Shown: positions 1 to 14,382 of the stretch, one piece after another | Numbering within the stretch: the first letter of the stretch is position 1 | Layout of the letters: every line of letters begins with the position of its first letter | DNA from: Streptomyces sp. 1331.2 | GTDB taxonomy: Bacteria > Actinomycetota > Actinomycetes > Streptomycetales > Streptomycetaceae | Length of the DNA: 64,000 nucleotides | Reading direction: 5' to 3' | Assembly (NCBI RefSeq): GCF_900199205.1 | Contig: NZ_OBMJ01000001.1 | Span: 2,979,001 to 3,043,000, forward strand | The notes under the pieces: model-generated | The model's input: the letters and a program-made list of their open reading frames with translations, nothing else | Databases searched by the model: none | What the model was told of the DNA's origin: nothing | Position numbers and translations under genes: made by a program

Positions 1-83
1 TTCTTGAGGATGCGCATCGCGGCATACAGGCCGACGTAACCACCGCCGACAATGAGGATGCGAGGACGCTCCGTGGTGCTCAT
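1..83 (-). CDS. ndh: NADH dehydrogenase type II, N-terminal fragment
   Basis: Only the first 27 codons lie in the window; the gene runs off the left edge. The start ATG is at 83. The N-terminus reads MSTTERPRILIVGGGYVGLY, a Rossmann FAD-binding beta-strand with the GGGYVG dinucleotide loop typical of NDH-2-type NAD(P)/FAD oxidoreductases. Single-subunit NDH-2 passes electrons from NADH to menaquinone at the membrane. The ndh identity rests on this motif, the ppx-DUF501-eno neighbourhood as found in streptomycetes, and the Rex-like operator upstream. Any other pyridine nucleotide-disulphide oxidoreductase would look the same over so short a stretch. Confidence 0.7.
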   Translation of the reverse strand, partial: MSTTERPRILIVGGGYVGLYAAMRILK

Positions 84-117
84 ATCGGAAAGTATCCAGC
101 ACCGTCCGGAGCAGCCT

Positions 118-135
118 TCGTGAGCCCGGTCACAA
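118..135 (-). promoter_or_regulatory. Probable Rex operator of ndh
   Basis: Read on the minus strand the site is TTGTGACCGGGCTCACGA. The Rex operator consensus is TTGTGA-N6-TCACAA, so it matches at 11 of 12 fixed positions. It sits 35 bases upstream of the ndh start. Rex is the NADH/NAD-sensing repressor of respiratory genes in actinomycetes, and ndh is a known type of Rex target, so position and partner gene agree. Binding itself is inferred. Confidence 0.7.
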
Positions 136-454
136 GCTCATGGACACCCCGTGCTACACTGCGCGGCCACAAATCCGGCCCCCGGGTGCCTGCTCACACC
201 CCTGTGCACCCCCTCGCGAACGTGCGCCGGAGCACCACCCTGCTGAGCAGCAACGATCCGTACAGGGCCCGGGTTCCCGCAGATGATTTCGATTTTCAAA
301 CCTCAGGCGAGCCCTGACCTGCGATCCAGTGGGCCCTGTCAGGGGAGGGCCTTCGGTCCCACAATTCGGACGTAGCGGGCGGGCCGGTGCGGCGAATGGC
401 TCGATCGCCATGTGAAGAAATTCACGAACTTTTCCGCACGCGCCCGGGCGCGCC

Positions 455-490
455 CCGGCCCCGGCTCCCCGGAAGGGGTGCCGGGGCCGG
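455..490 (-). terminator. Hairpin after ppx
   Basis: Arms at 455-470 and 475-490 pair with one T-T mismatch around a GGAA (plus strand) loop, giving a 16-position GC stem. It starts 22 bases after the ppx stop on the minus strand. There is only a weak T-rich tract beyond it, as is usual in streptomycetes. Confidence 0.6.
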
Positions 491-511
491 TCCGGTAAGC
501 CGTGCGGAGCG

Positions 512-1453
512 TCAGGGGGCAATACCCCAGGCGATCCCGTCCAGGATGTCGTGCTCGCTCACGACCACCTCGGCGGCGCCCGTCCGCTCCATGATCTCCA
601 GCAGCTCCAGCGCGCCGGCCGCGATCACGTCCACCCGGCCCGGGTGCATCGACGGGATGGCCGCGCGCTCGGCGTGGGTCGCGGCCAGCAGCTCGGCGGC
701 GATCCCGGCGACCTGCTCCCGGCTGAGCCGCGAGTGGTGGATCGCCGCCGAGTCGTAGCCCGGCAGGCCCTGGGCGATCGCGGACACCGTGGTGACCGTC
801 CCGGCCAGGCCCACCAGGGTGGCCGCGCCGGTCAGCGGCACGACCTCCTCGGCCTTGTCCAGCTCGGCCCGCACGTGCGCCCGCGCCTCGGCGATCTGCT
901 CCGCGGACGGCAGTTCGGCACCGCCGAAGTGCCGCTCGGTCAGCCGCACGCAGCCGATGTCCACCGAGCGCGCCGCCTCCACGTCGACCGTCCCGCGGAC
1001 GAACTCGGTCGAGCCGCCGCCCAGGTCGAACACCAGGTACGGGCCCGGGAACGGGCCGCCGGTCAGCTCCTTGGTGGCGCCCAGGAAGGACAGCCGCGCC
1101 TCCTCCTCGCCGCTCACCACCTCGGGCTCGACGCCCAGGATGTCGCGCACGCCCTTGACGTACTCGTCGCTGTTCTCGGCGTCCCGGGAGGCACTGGTGG
1201 CGACGAAGCGGACCCGCTCGGGGCCGACGCCGAAGCCGGAGATGATCTCCTGGTACTCCCGGCAGGCCGCGAAGGTGCGGGCCAGCGCGTCCGGGTGCAG
1301 CCGGCCGGTCCGGTCCACGCCCTGGCCCAGCCGGTTGACGATCATCCGGCGGTCGAGGTCGGTGATCTCCCCGGTCTCCGGGTCCAGGTCGGCGACCAGC
1401 AGCCGGATCGAGTTGGTGCCGCAGTCGATCGCGGCGACGCGGGTCATGGTCAC
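512..1453 (-). CDS. ppx: Ppx/GppA family exopolyphosphatase
   Basis: The 313-residue product belongs to the actin-like ASKHA fold phosphatases that hydrolyse polyphosphate or pppGpp. Motifs visible are the phosphate-1 loop DCGTNS (10-15), GEEEARL (about 115-121) and the phosphate-2 loop DLGGGST (143-149). The length fits the short, single-domain actinobacterial Ppx2 type rather than the roughly 500-residue enterobacterial enzyme. The GTG start overlaps the DUF501 stop by four bases (GTGA) and has AGGAG five bases upstream, so the two genes are translationally coupled. An in-frame ATG two codons later is the alternative start. Cytoplasmic. Whether the substrate is polyphosphate or (p)ppGpp cannot be read from sequence. 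Confidence 0.9.
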   Translation of the reverse strand: MTMTRVAAIDCGTNSIRLLVADLDPETGEITDLDRRMIVNRLGQGVDRTGRLHPDALARTFAACREYQEIISGFGVGPERVRFVATSASRDAENSDEYVKGVRDILGVEPEVVSGEEEARLSFLGATKELTGGPFPGPYLVFDLGGGSTEFVRGTVDVEAARSVDIGCVRLTERHFGGAELPSAEQIAEARAHVRAELDKAEEVVPLTGAATLVGLAGTVTTVSAIAQGLPGYDSAAIHHSRLSREQVAGIAAELLAATHAERAAIPSMHPGRVDVIAAGALELLEIMERTGAAEVVVSEHDILDGIAWGIAP

Positions 1454-2118
1454 TGCGGCTCCTGCTGCCCGTCGGCGTCCTGCGCCGCCTCGTCCGCCGC
1501 GGCGCGCTTCTTGGCGGCGCGCTCGGCGGCCTTCTGCTGCTTGGCGGCGATCACGGCCTCGTGGTCCTGGTCCTTGGCGCGGTTGCGGGCGACCCGCTCA
1601 CCGGCGGCCTGGACCTCGGCCGGGGAGACGCACGGGCCCTTGGCCCACCAGTCCTCCAGCATGCCGATCGCCTCGTCGCCGAGCGGGTTGACGCCCTCGC
1701 CGGCCGCCAGCGAGTGGCCGACCAGCACGTGCAGGCACTTCACCCGGTCCGGCATGCCGCCGGCGCTCGGGAAGCCCTCCAGCACCTCGATCGCGTCGCG
1801 CCGGGCGATGTAGTCCTCGTGCGCCTTCTGGTAGGCGGCGGCCAGCTCCGGGTCCTCTGCGAGCCGGGCGCTCTGCTCCTTCATCACGCCGTCGGCCTCC
1901 AGGGTGCCGATCAGCGAGGCGGCCTTGGGGCAGGTCAGGTAGTACAGCGTCGGGAACGGGGTGCCGTCCGGCAGCCGGGGGGCCGTCTCCACGACGTCGG
2001 GGTTGCCGCAGGGACAGCGGTGCGCCACGCCGCGCAGGCCGCGCGGCACCCGGCCGAGCTGGGCGGCGATGGCCGCGACGTCGGCGTCGGAGACGGTGGG
2101 GTGGTTCTCAGTGGTCAT
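1450..2118 (-). CDS. DUF501 domain-containing protein
   Basis: A 222-residue conserved actinobacterial protein of unknown biochemical function. The core (about 15-165) contains HRCPCGNPDVVET and the invariant-looking LTCP, KCLHVLVGH and GVNPLGDEA segments that mark DUF501. The C-terminal 50 residues are an Ala/Lys/Glu-rich tail likely to be a charged helix. The start ATG at 2118 lies inside the end of the upstream division gene (11-base overlap); a longer frame starting six codons earlier has no better ribosome site. The conserved placement between divIC/ftsB and ppx suggests an operon, but no role follows from it. Confidence 0.85.
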   Translation of the reverse strand: MTTENHPTVSDADVAAIAAQLGRVPRGLRGVAHRCPCGNPDVVETAPRLPDGTPFPTLYYLTCPKAASLIGTLEADGVMKEQSARLAEDPELAAAYQKAHEDYIARRDAIEVLEGFPSAGGMPDRVKCLHVLVGHSLAAGEGVNPLGDEAIGMLEDWWAKGPCVSPAEVQAAGERVARNRAKDQDHEAVIAAKQQKAAERAAKKRAAADEAAQDADGQQEPQ

Positions 2119-2617
2119 GGGGGGAGGTGTCTCCAACGGGGGACGGTGGGAGCGGAAGGGGGGTGGCGGGGGCGGCCGCGGCGGTGTCGGCGGCGTCCAC
2201 CGAGTCCCAGATGCTGGCGTACCAGGGCGCAGCGGCTCTCGCCTGGGCGGCGGCCGTACCGCCGGACGCGGCGGCGCCGGCCGCGGACGAGGAGGGCTTG
2301 GCGGAGGCCTGGCCGGCCGGGTCCACCGCGATGTACGGGGTCTCCCCCGGCACCGCGTAGTGCAGCCGGGCGCGGGCCTGCGCCTTGACGAACTCCGGGT
2401 CCTGCCAGCGGGCCTTGTCCCGGCGCAGCTGTTCGACCTGCTGGCGCGCGTGGTCGGCCTTCGCCCGCTGGGCCGAGATCTCGGCGCGCTGGGAGATGAA
2501 CTGCCGCGTCGGGTAGGCGAGGATCGCCACCAGCGAGCAGAGCACCAGGACGAGGACGGTCGCCCGGCTCGTGAACCGAGGCCGGGCCGCCAAGCCCGGG
2601 ATCCTCCAGCCTGCCAT
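2108..2617 (-). CDS. FtsB/DivIC-like septum formation initiator
   Basis: The 169-residue product has a short basic N-terminus, one membrane segment (about 20-37, VLVLVLCSLVAILAYP), then a coiled coil (about 40-75, rich in QRAEISAQRAK heptads) and the conserved DPEFVKAQARARLHYAVPGE block of the FtsB/DivIC family. These bitopic proteins join the divisome and bridge FtsL and FtsQ. The last 60 residues are an Ala/Pro/Ser-rich extracytoplasmic tail. AGGAGGGG lies 10 bases before the ATG. The gene follows eno after a strong hairpin and overlaps DUF501. Confidence 0.85.
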   Translation of the reverse strand: MAGWRIPGLAARPRFTSRATVLVLVLCSLVAILAYPTRQFISQRAEISAQRAKADHARQQVEQLRRDKARWQDPEFVKAQARARLHYAVPGETPYIAVDPAGQASAKPSSSAAGAAASGGTAAAQARAAAPWYASIWDSVDAADTAAAAPATPLPLPPSPVGDTSPHDH

Positions 2618-2643
2618 CTCCGGTGTCCCCTCCTGGTCGCGAC

Positions 2644-2685
2644 GGTGCCCCGCCGTCCACCCTACGGGGTGAACGGCGGGGCACC
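2644..2685 (-). terminator. Terminator between eno and the divIC-like gene
   Basis: A two-tier hairpin: a perfect outer stem GGTGCCCCGCCGT / ACGGCGGGGCACC (2644-2656 with 2673-2685) encloses an inner CACCC-TACG-GGGTG stem. It begins 29 bases after the eno stop on the minus strand. It could end eno transcripts or attenuate read-through into the division gene. Confidence 0.7.
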
Positions 2686-2713
2686 GGTCAGGCGTGCGCT
2701 ACCGGGTGGCCGC

Positions 2714-4081
<1,368 letters not shown>

Positions 4082-4292
4082 CTAGCCGCCCGGGCTCCCG
4101 GGGCCACGTCGGCCTCGGTTCCGTCTCAGCGTGTGGCCCCGCTACGCACCGGTAGTTCACCTGCTTGTCCCAGCTTCGTCGCACCGGGGCGGACGAGGCC
4201 GACGAACGCGGACGGAGGGGGCCGGACGTACCGGCTCCCTCCGCGCGTCGCGCCGGGGGACGGCCCGGGCGGGTCGGCCCGGGCGGCTCGGC

Positions 4293-5275
<983 letters not shown>

Positions 5276-5305
5276 GCACGAGGTCCGCAGCTGCGAACTC
5301 CAGGG

Positions 5306-5336
5306 AGAGTAGACAGAACATCAGACCGATCACAAG
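5306..5336 (-). promoter_or_regulatory. Candidate promoter for the rpf riboswitch transcript
   Basis: On the minus strand TTGTGA is followed after 17-18 bases by CTACTC/TACTCT, just upstream of the aptamer. Spacing is right for a vegetative sigma factor but the -10 is weak. No start site can be proven from sequence. Confidence 0.4.
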
Positions 5337-5456
5337 CTCATATCGCAGATATCACACAGAAATTACGGCGCGTGGCCGATCGCCTACCAACGGCGTCGCT
5401 ATGTCCGGTTTGATGGGCGTTCATACCGCCGTCGAGGGCCCGTCGGCGACACCGCG

Positions 5457-6770
5457 TCAGCGTGTCGAGGCCGCCGGCGGCGCGTGCGGGGACCGGCTCT
5501 CCGGCGTGAATTCGACCGGAAGTTCCCGCAGCCCACGCATGATCAGACCACCCCGCCAGCGCAGATTCTCCGGACTCTCCGCGAGCCGCAGATCGGGCAA
5601 CCGGGAAAGCAGCGTGGCCAGCGCGGCACGCCCCTCCAAACGGGCCAGCGGGGCGCCGATGCAGTAGTGGATGCCGTGCCCGAACCCCAGATGGGGATTG
5701 TCCGTTCGGGCCAGGTCCAGGGTGTTCTCGTCCGCGAACCGGGCCGGATCGCGGTCCGCCGCCGCCAACACCACCAGCACCGGATCGCCCACCGGGATGT
5801 CCACCCCGCCGATGGCCAACGGCCGCGTCGCGAACCGCCAGGTCGCCAGCTCCACCGGCCCGTCGTAGCGCAGGAGTTCCTCGATCCCGGTGTCCAGCAG
5901 CCCCCGCTCGCCGCGCGCCACCGACTCCTGCAGCAGGCGGCGCTGCTCCGGGTTGCGCAGCAGCGCGTACGTCCCGTTCCCGATCAGGTTCACCGTCGTC
6001 TCGAAGCCGGCGAAGAGCAGGATGAAGGCCATCGCCGCGGCCTCGTTCTCCGTCAGGTGCTCGCCGTGGTCGCTCGCCCGGATCAGGCCCGAGATCAGGT
6101 CGTCCCCGAGGTCCGCGCGCTTGCGGTGGATCAGCTCCAGCAGGTACGCCCGCATCCGCTTCACCGCCCGCCCCACGCCACCGCGTTGACCGCCGCCGTG
6201 CCGGATCATCATCCCGGCCCAGTCGCGGAAGTCGTCCTGGTCCTCCGCCGGCACGCCCAACATGTCGCAGATCGCGTAGATGGGGAGCGGGAACGCGAAC
6301 TCGTGGATCAGGTCCGCCGAACCGCGCTGCGCGAAGCCGTCGATCAGCCGGTCCGTGAGCTGCTGCACCCGCGGCTCGAACTCGGCCACCCGGCGCGGGG
6401 TGAACGCCTTCGACACCAGCCGGCGCAGCCGGGTGTGGTCCGGCGGGTCGATGTTCAACAGGTGGGTCATCAGGTCCGCCTGCCGCTCCCCCGGGATGCC
6501 CACCCGGCCGGTGCGGTGCGCCTGCTCGCTGTGGTGCGCCGGGTTCTTCGACAGCCGGCCGTCCGCGAGCGCCTGCCGGGCATCCGCGTACCTGGTCACC
6601 AGCCAGGCCTCCACCCCGCTCGGCAGCGTCGTCCGGTGCACCGGGGCGTGCTCGCGCAGCCAGGCGTAGGCGGGGTACGGATCGGCGGCGAACTCCCAGG
6701 TGAACAGCTGCGGCGCGGAGGCGTCGAGCGGGGCGGCGGCGGGCCGGGCGGAGTCGGGCTGAGCAGGCAT
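5457..6770 (-). CDS. Cytochrome P450
   Basis: A 437-residue, full-length soluble bacterial P450. Visible features are the helix C region LLNIDPPDHTRLRRLVSKAF, the oxygen-binding helix I motif AGFETT, the K-helix ExxR in EELLRYDGP, and the heme loop FGHGIHYCIGAPLARLEG with the proximal Cys. Architecture and the DPPDHTRLR block resemble the CYP107 group. Redox partners are not encoded next door. The substrate is unknown; no biosynthetic cluster surrounds it, so it may be a housekeeping-associated orphan P450. The ATG at 6770 is the only reasonable start. Confidence 0.93.
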   Translation of the reverse strand: MPAQPDSARPAAAPLDASAPQLFTWEFAADPYPAYAWLREHAPVHRTTLPSGVEAWLVTRYADARQALADGRLSKNPAHHSEQAHRTGRVGIPGERQADLMTHLLNIDPPDHTRLRRLVSKAFTPRRVAEFEPRVQQLTDRLIDGFAQRGSADLIHEFAFPLPIYAICDMLGVPAEDQDDFRDWAGMMIRHGGGQRGGVGRAVKRMRAYLLELIHRKRADLGDDLISGLIRASDHGEHLTENEAAAMAFILLFAGFETTVNLIGNGTYALLRNPEQRRLLQESVARGERGLLDTGIEELLRYDGPVELATWRFATRPLAIGGVDIPVGDPVLVVLAAADRDPARFADENTLDLARTDNPHLGFGHGIHYCIGAPLARLEGRAALATLLSRLPDLRLAESPENLRWRGGLIMRGLRELPVEFTPESRSPHAPPAASTR

Positions 6771-7027
6771 GGGTCGACCGTATCCGGTGCGTCCCCGGCG
6801 GGCCGGGCGCGCCCTTCCGGCGACGGCCGCGCCAACGCTCCGTGGACGACCCGCAGACGGTACGTGGACGGTCCGTGGACAGCTCTTGGACAGCTCTTGG
6901 CCGGGCGGGCGGCGTGAGCCTGGTCACCTGCGGGGTAATCCCTGTTGCGGAGGGTCAGGAACTGCCTACGATCCTCCGCAGTACGCGTGGGCGCCGGTGC
7001 GGTGCCGCCCACAGGGAGGAGCAGACC

Positions 7028-7453
7028 ATGCGGGTCAGCGGGTCAGTCGTCGTCATCGCGGTACTCGACGGCGGGTCGGGCGCCGACCTCGCCCGCCGGT
7101 TCTCCGCGGCCGGCGCCGCCGGAATGCTGATCGCCGACCAGCACGTCGGCATCGCCGAGGACCTTGCCGCCGAACTCGACCGGCCGGGCTGCCCCGTCGT
7201 GGGCGTCTCCGGCGACATCCGCCGCCCCAGCGACGTCGCCGCCCTCGTCGACACCGCGGAGAAGCACCTCGGACCGATCGACCTGTTCGCCGTCGCCGGA
7301 CCGGACGGCGAGCGCATCATCTCCCTCGCCGACCTGCCCGCCCACCTCGACCTGGAACGCCTCGCCGAACTCGTCGTCCTCGTCGGCGAGGCCATCGGGG
7401 AACTCGTCCCGCCGCAGCGCCGCCCGGCCGAGAACACCGCCACGGCGGCCTGA
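7028..7453 (+). CDS. Truncated SDR-like Rossmann protein
   Basis: A 141-residue product preceded by GGGAGGAG seven bases before the ATG. Strand-helix pattern and motifs follow the first half of a short-chain dehydrogenase: a VVVIAVLDGGSGADLARRF loop in place of TGxxxGxG, an acidic block after beta-2, and GDIRRPSDVAALVDTAEKHLGPIDLFAVAG in place of the DV...D.LVNNAG region. It stops before the catalytic Tyr-x-x-x-Lys segment, so ordinary dehydrogenase activity is unlikely. It is either a decayed SDR or a repurposed small nucleotide-binding protein. Its stop lies six bases from the convergent mazG stop. Confidence 0.65.
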   Translation: MRVSGSVVVIAVLDGGSGADLARRFSAAGAAGMLIADQHVGIAEDLAAELDRPGCPVVGVSGDIRRPSDVAALVDTAEKHLGPIDLFAVAGPDGERIISLADLPAHLDLERLAELVVLVGEAIGELVPPQRRPAENTATAA

Positions 7454-7459
7454 GGCCCG

Positions 7460-8482
7460 CTACTCCGATCCGAGGCCCTCGGCCGCGCGCACCGCGTCCC
7501 GGTAACCGCGCGCGGCCGCCCGCAGCGCCGCGTCCACGTCCACCCCGGCGTCGTGCGCCCGCTGCGCCACCGCCAGCAGCAGCCGGCCCACCGACTCGGC
7601 GGTCAGCTCCGCCGGCAGCACGTACGGCTCGTCCGGCACCGCCGTGAAGCCCGCCCGGCGCACCCTCGACACCAGCTTCGCCGCGTACGCCAGCGCGGGC
7701 AGCCCGGCCGGCACGCCGTCCAGCACCGACTCCCGGTCCGCCTTCTCCGCGGCCTTCAGCTGCTCCCAGTTCGCCTCCACCTCGGCGGCGCCCCCGGCCT
7801 CGACGTCCCCGAACACGTGCGGGTGCCGGTACATCAGCTTCTCGACGATGTCGCCGGCCACGTCGTCCACCGTGAACGGCTCCGTCGGGTGCTCCTCGGC
7901 GATCCGGGAGTGGAAGAACACCTGGAGCAGCACGTCGCCCAGCTCCTCGCGCAGCGTCTCCCGGTCCCCCTCCTCGATCGCCTCGACCAGCTCGTACGCC
8001 TCCTCGACCAGGTACTTCACCAGGCTCTCGTGCGTCTGCTCGGCGTCCCAGGGGCAGCCACCGGGCGAGCGGAGCCGGTCCATCACCGTCACCAGGTCCA
8101 GCAGCCGCGCCCCCGGCAGGTCGTACGAGCCCGGCAGCACCTCGATCTCCGGCACCTCACCGGCCCGCTCCACCGCCAGCCGCGCCAGCGCGTCCGTCAG
8201 CCCCGGATCCCCGTCCGGGCCGCCCAGCCACACCGTCGGCCCGCCCCCGGCCGGCTGCTCGGTCAGCAACCGCGCCAACGCCGGCACCGACCCGGCCGCC
8301 ACCACCTCCACCGCCACCCCGGCCTGCCGCACCGCCGGCACCTGCGGATGCCCCTCGTCCCCCACCAGCACCCGCCCCGCCGACCGCAGCGCCTCCCACG
8401 CGGGCCACGCCAACAGCCCGGGAGCCACCCGGTGCGTGGTGGTCAGCAGAATCAACTTGGCACCCGGCACATTCGTCATCAC
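7460..8482 (-). CDS. mazG: Nucleoside triphosphate pyrophosphohydrolase MazG
   Basis: The 340-residue product has a MazG domain (about 122-240): LRSPGGCPWDAEQTHESLVKYL followed by the EExxE/ExxD metal motifs in EEAYELVEAI and EELGDVLLQVFFH. The N-terminal 115 residues are a degenerate tetrapyrrole-methylase-like half, as in actinobacterial MazG fusions. The C-terminal part contains KLVSRVRRAGF. MazG hydrolyses non-canonical NTPs to NMP plus PPi. GTG at 8482 is immediately followed by ATG at 8479; either could be used. It lies downstream of mfd in the same direction but after a hairpin. Confidence 0.92.
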   Translation of the reverse strand: MMTNVPGAKLILLTTTHRVAPGLLAWPAWEALRSAGRVLVGDEGHPQVPAVRQAGVAVEVVAAGSVPALARLLTEQPAGGGPTVWLGGPDGDPGLTDALARLAVERAGEVPEIEVLPGSYDLPGARLLDLVTVMDRLRSPGGCPWDAEQTHESLVKYLVEEAYELVEAIEEGDRETLREELGDVLLQVFFHSRIAEEHPTEPFTVDDVAGDIVEKLMYRHPHVFGDVEAGGAAEVEANWEQLKAAEKADRESVLDGVPAGLPALAYAAKLVSRVRRAGFTAVPDEPYVLPAELTAESVGRLLLAVAQRAHDAGVDVDAALRAAARGYRDAVRAAEGLGSE

Positions 8483-8536
8483 ACCCCGAACCTACTCCCC
8501 CACCCACCCCACCGACCCCCGCTCCCCGACCGCAGA

Positions 8537-8570
8537 ACGGCGGCCCCGGGCCGAAGCCCGAGACCGCCGT
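8537..8570 (-). terminator. Hairpin after mfd
   Basis: ACGGCGG (8537-8543) pairs with CCGCCGT (8564-8570), enclosing a smaller CGGGC/GCCCG stem. It starts 20 bases after the mfd stop on the minus strand. Confidence 0.55.
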
Positions 8571-8589
8571 GCACCACCGCCCGCCAGGG

Positions 8590-12219
<3,630 letters not shown>

Positions 12220-12757
12220 CTGGGGTCTCTTCTTCGTCCCGTGGCTGGTGCTGCCCCCGGGCGGCGAAGGCCCGCCAGGGCAACGCGAACGGCCCGGCGC
12301 GCCGAGCGGCCGGGGGTCTCCAGCCTACGCCGCGCCAGGGACACGCACGCGGCGTACGGCCACGGCGGGGCCGGGCGGGGACGAACCGCCTCCCGCACCC
12401 CATCCCTGACGGGGACATGACCGGGAACGAACCACTGGACGGAACACCGGACCGCCGGTGGACGAACCGGCCCGGCGCCGCCCCCGCCACGGGCACAGCC
12501 ACCCGCCACGAACTGGACATACTCCTGTCACTGGCCGTCCATGGAGATCGCGCACCATGGTGAACGTGCCCGCCGCACCCAACCGTGGGGGATGGCTGTG
12601 GCGGCACTGTCGCACCCCCGATGGGGGTCGGAGGTGCGAGGCCGGGCGACCCTGGGTGGGGGCGCCCGCCCAAGCGCCGGGAACCGTGGCGCCCTTTCCT
12701 GGAGGGCGCCACGGGTCTCGGCCTACTGCGTTTCCCGGGCCCCGCCCCGGACAGGCC
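12220..12757. other. Non-coding stretch between mfd and the coiled-coil gene
   Basis: Holds the mfd upstream region and a strong hairpin after the coiled-coil gene (listed separately). Three loose copies of a GGACGAACC-like string occur around 12376-12475. A 48-codon open frame at 12418-12564 (+) has a poor third-position GC bias and I do not call it. I found no convincing -35/-10 pair. Confidence 0.5.
12684..12714 (-). terminator. Perfect 12-bp hairpin after the coiled-coil gene
   Basis: CCGTGGCGCCCT (12684-12695) and AGGGCGCCACGG (12703-12714) pair perfectly around a 7-base loop. It lies 44 bases after the coiled-coil gene stop on the minus strand. Confidence 0.75.
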
Positions 12758-14115
12758 CTAGCGGCGGCGGTAGCTCACGGTGTTGGGCGTCGCGTAGTCG
12801 GCGCCGTCGTCCACGATGATGATCTTCGGGATGATCCGGGTCTCCTCCGCCGGCGCCCCCGCCTTCCCGTCGCCCGCTGCCTCGTCGCCCGCCGCCCCGG
12901 TCACGGGCTCGGGCGGGGAGGCCGGCTTCGGCGGGACCACGGCCGGGGCGACCGGGCCGGTCACCACGGGCCCGGCGGCCGCCTTCGCCGCGCCACCGCC
13001 GACCACCGGCGTCCGCGGCACCGAAGCGCCACCCGAAGCCCCGGCCGAAGCCGGAGCCTTCCGCAGCGTCGGCAGCGGGATCTCCCCGGTGTCCGCCTCC
13101 GAGTCCACCGGCACCGCGTCGACGACCGCGTCCGCCGGGCCCGCATCCACCGAGGCCGGAGCCTCGTCCACGGGGCCGGGGCCGGAGCCGCGTCCCCCCG
13201 CCGCGCGGCCGCGGCAGCCGCCAGCCCGGGCTCGATCTGGCCGACCGCCGCCCCGGTGAGGGAGGCCAGCGTGGCCTTGATGTGGTCCAGGTGCTGCTGC
13301 ACCGTCTCCAGCCGGATGTCGAACTCGGCCTGCTCGCGCTCGCTCGCCGCGTTGATCTTCTCGGCCTCCCGGCGGGCCTGCTCGACCAGCTGGTCCGCCT
13401 TGGCCTGGGCGTCCGTCTCCAGCTGCTTGATCCGGTTCAGCACGGTCTCCCGGTGCTGCTCGGCCTCCTTGACCCGGCGCTCGGCGGTCGCCGAGACCTC
13501 GGCGTCCTCGGCGTCGGCGGCGGCCTGGGCCGCGGCGAAGTCCTCGTCGGCCCGGCGGCGCCGGGTGGCCAGCTCGGCCTCGGCCTGCTCGCCGGCCTCG
13601 GCGGCGGCCACCCGCACCTTGGCGGCGTAGGCGGTGGCGGCGTCCCGGACGGCGCGGCTCTCCCGGTCGGCTTCGGCGCGGATGCCCTCGGCCTCGGCGC
13701 GGGTGCGCTCGTCGGTGCGCCGGGCGGCCGCGTCGGCCTCGGTCCGGGTGGTGGTGCTGTACTCCTTGGCGGCCCGGTCGAGCGCCTGGCCGGCCTCGTA
13801 GACCTCGTCCCGCAGGTCCTCGGAGAAGCGCTCGGCCTTCTCCCGGACGGCGCGCGCCTCGTTCTGGGCCATCGCGGCCAGTCCTGCGGCCTGTTCGCTG
13901 AGCACCTCGTAGTCGGGCTCCGGGGCCTCCTCGGCGGCCCGGCGGATGTCGGCCAGCCGGGCCTCCATCTGCCGGATGCCGGCGCCGAGGACGCTCAACC
14001 GTTCCCACGCCTCGTCGCGCTGCGCGGTGAGCGCGGCAAGGGCCCGCTCGACCTGATCGGGCGCGTAACCGCGCCGGGCCTGGGTGAAGCCGTGCTGGGG
14101 GACGGCGTCGCTCAT
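12758..14115 (-). pseudogene. Coiled-coil cytoskeletal-type protein, frameshifted
   Basis: From the ATG at 14115 (GAGGGGAAG upstream) the frame encodes a DivIVA-like start (GFTQARRGYAPDQVERALAA) and about 280 residues of Ala/Glu/Arg heptads ending ...HLDHIKATLASLTGAAVGQIEPG. The family is annotated as cellulose-binding or polar-growth coiled-coil protein in streptomycetes. Near a run of six C at 13194-13199 the coding signal jumps by one base: the original frame turns Arg-rich and stops at 12961. The neighbouring frame continues with an acidic Pro-rich tail ending IIPKIIIVDDGADYATPNTVSYRRR and stops at 12758. Restoring one base gives 452 residues. A lost base in the homopolymer, by mutation or sequencing error, is the simplest reading. 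Uninterrupted frame: 12961-14115. Confidence 0.75.
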
Positions 14116-14382
14116 GGGCTCTTCCCCTCGTTGTCGCGGGCTGCGGAGCCCATGATCGGACGGAACGGCCGGATCCGGAACCGCTTCGGAGCCGGGGGCC
14201 GGATTCGGTCGTCGTACGGACCTGAATACGTCGAGGACGGGACGAATAGACCCATCCTCTTGACCTATTTTGCGCAGATCCGGGCGAAACCCCAACGAGG
14301 CAGAGCCGCCGCGGCACGCCGGAGGGGCCGTCCCGAACACCGGAACGACCCCTCCCCACCTGCGAGGATCCACGACGGTCCG

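Larger units (their letters stand above)
84..511. other. Intergenic region upstream of ndh
   Basis: These 428 bases separate ppx from ndh, both read leftward. The stretch holds a GC-rich hairpin just after ppx and a Rex-type inverted repeat close to ndh, each listed separately. A leftward promoter for ndh must lie in the right half, but I cannot fix its -10 and -35 with confidence. I see no credible gene: the small open frames here lack a ribosome site and third-position bias. Confidence 0.6.

Noticed and set aside
5457..6770. Phe instead of His in the P450 helix I motif (AGFETT)
   Set aside because: This position is variable among bacterial P450s, and the acid-alcohol pair is intact, so it is not a sign of inactivation.
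12418..12564. 48-codon rightward open frame (MTGNEPLDG...)
   Set aside because: Third-position GC of about 70% is well below the genes here, the ribosome site is weak and no family is recognised.
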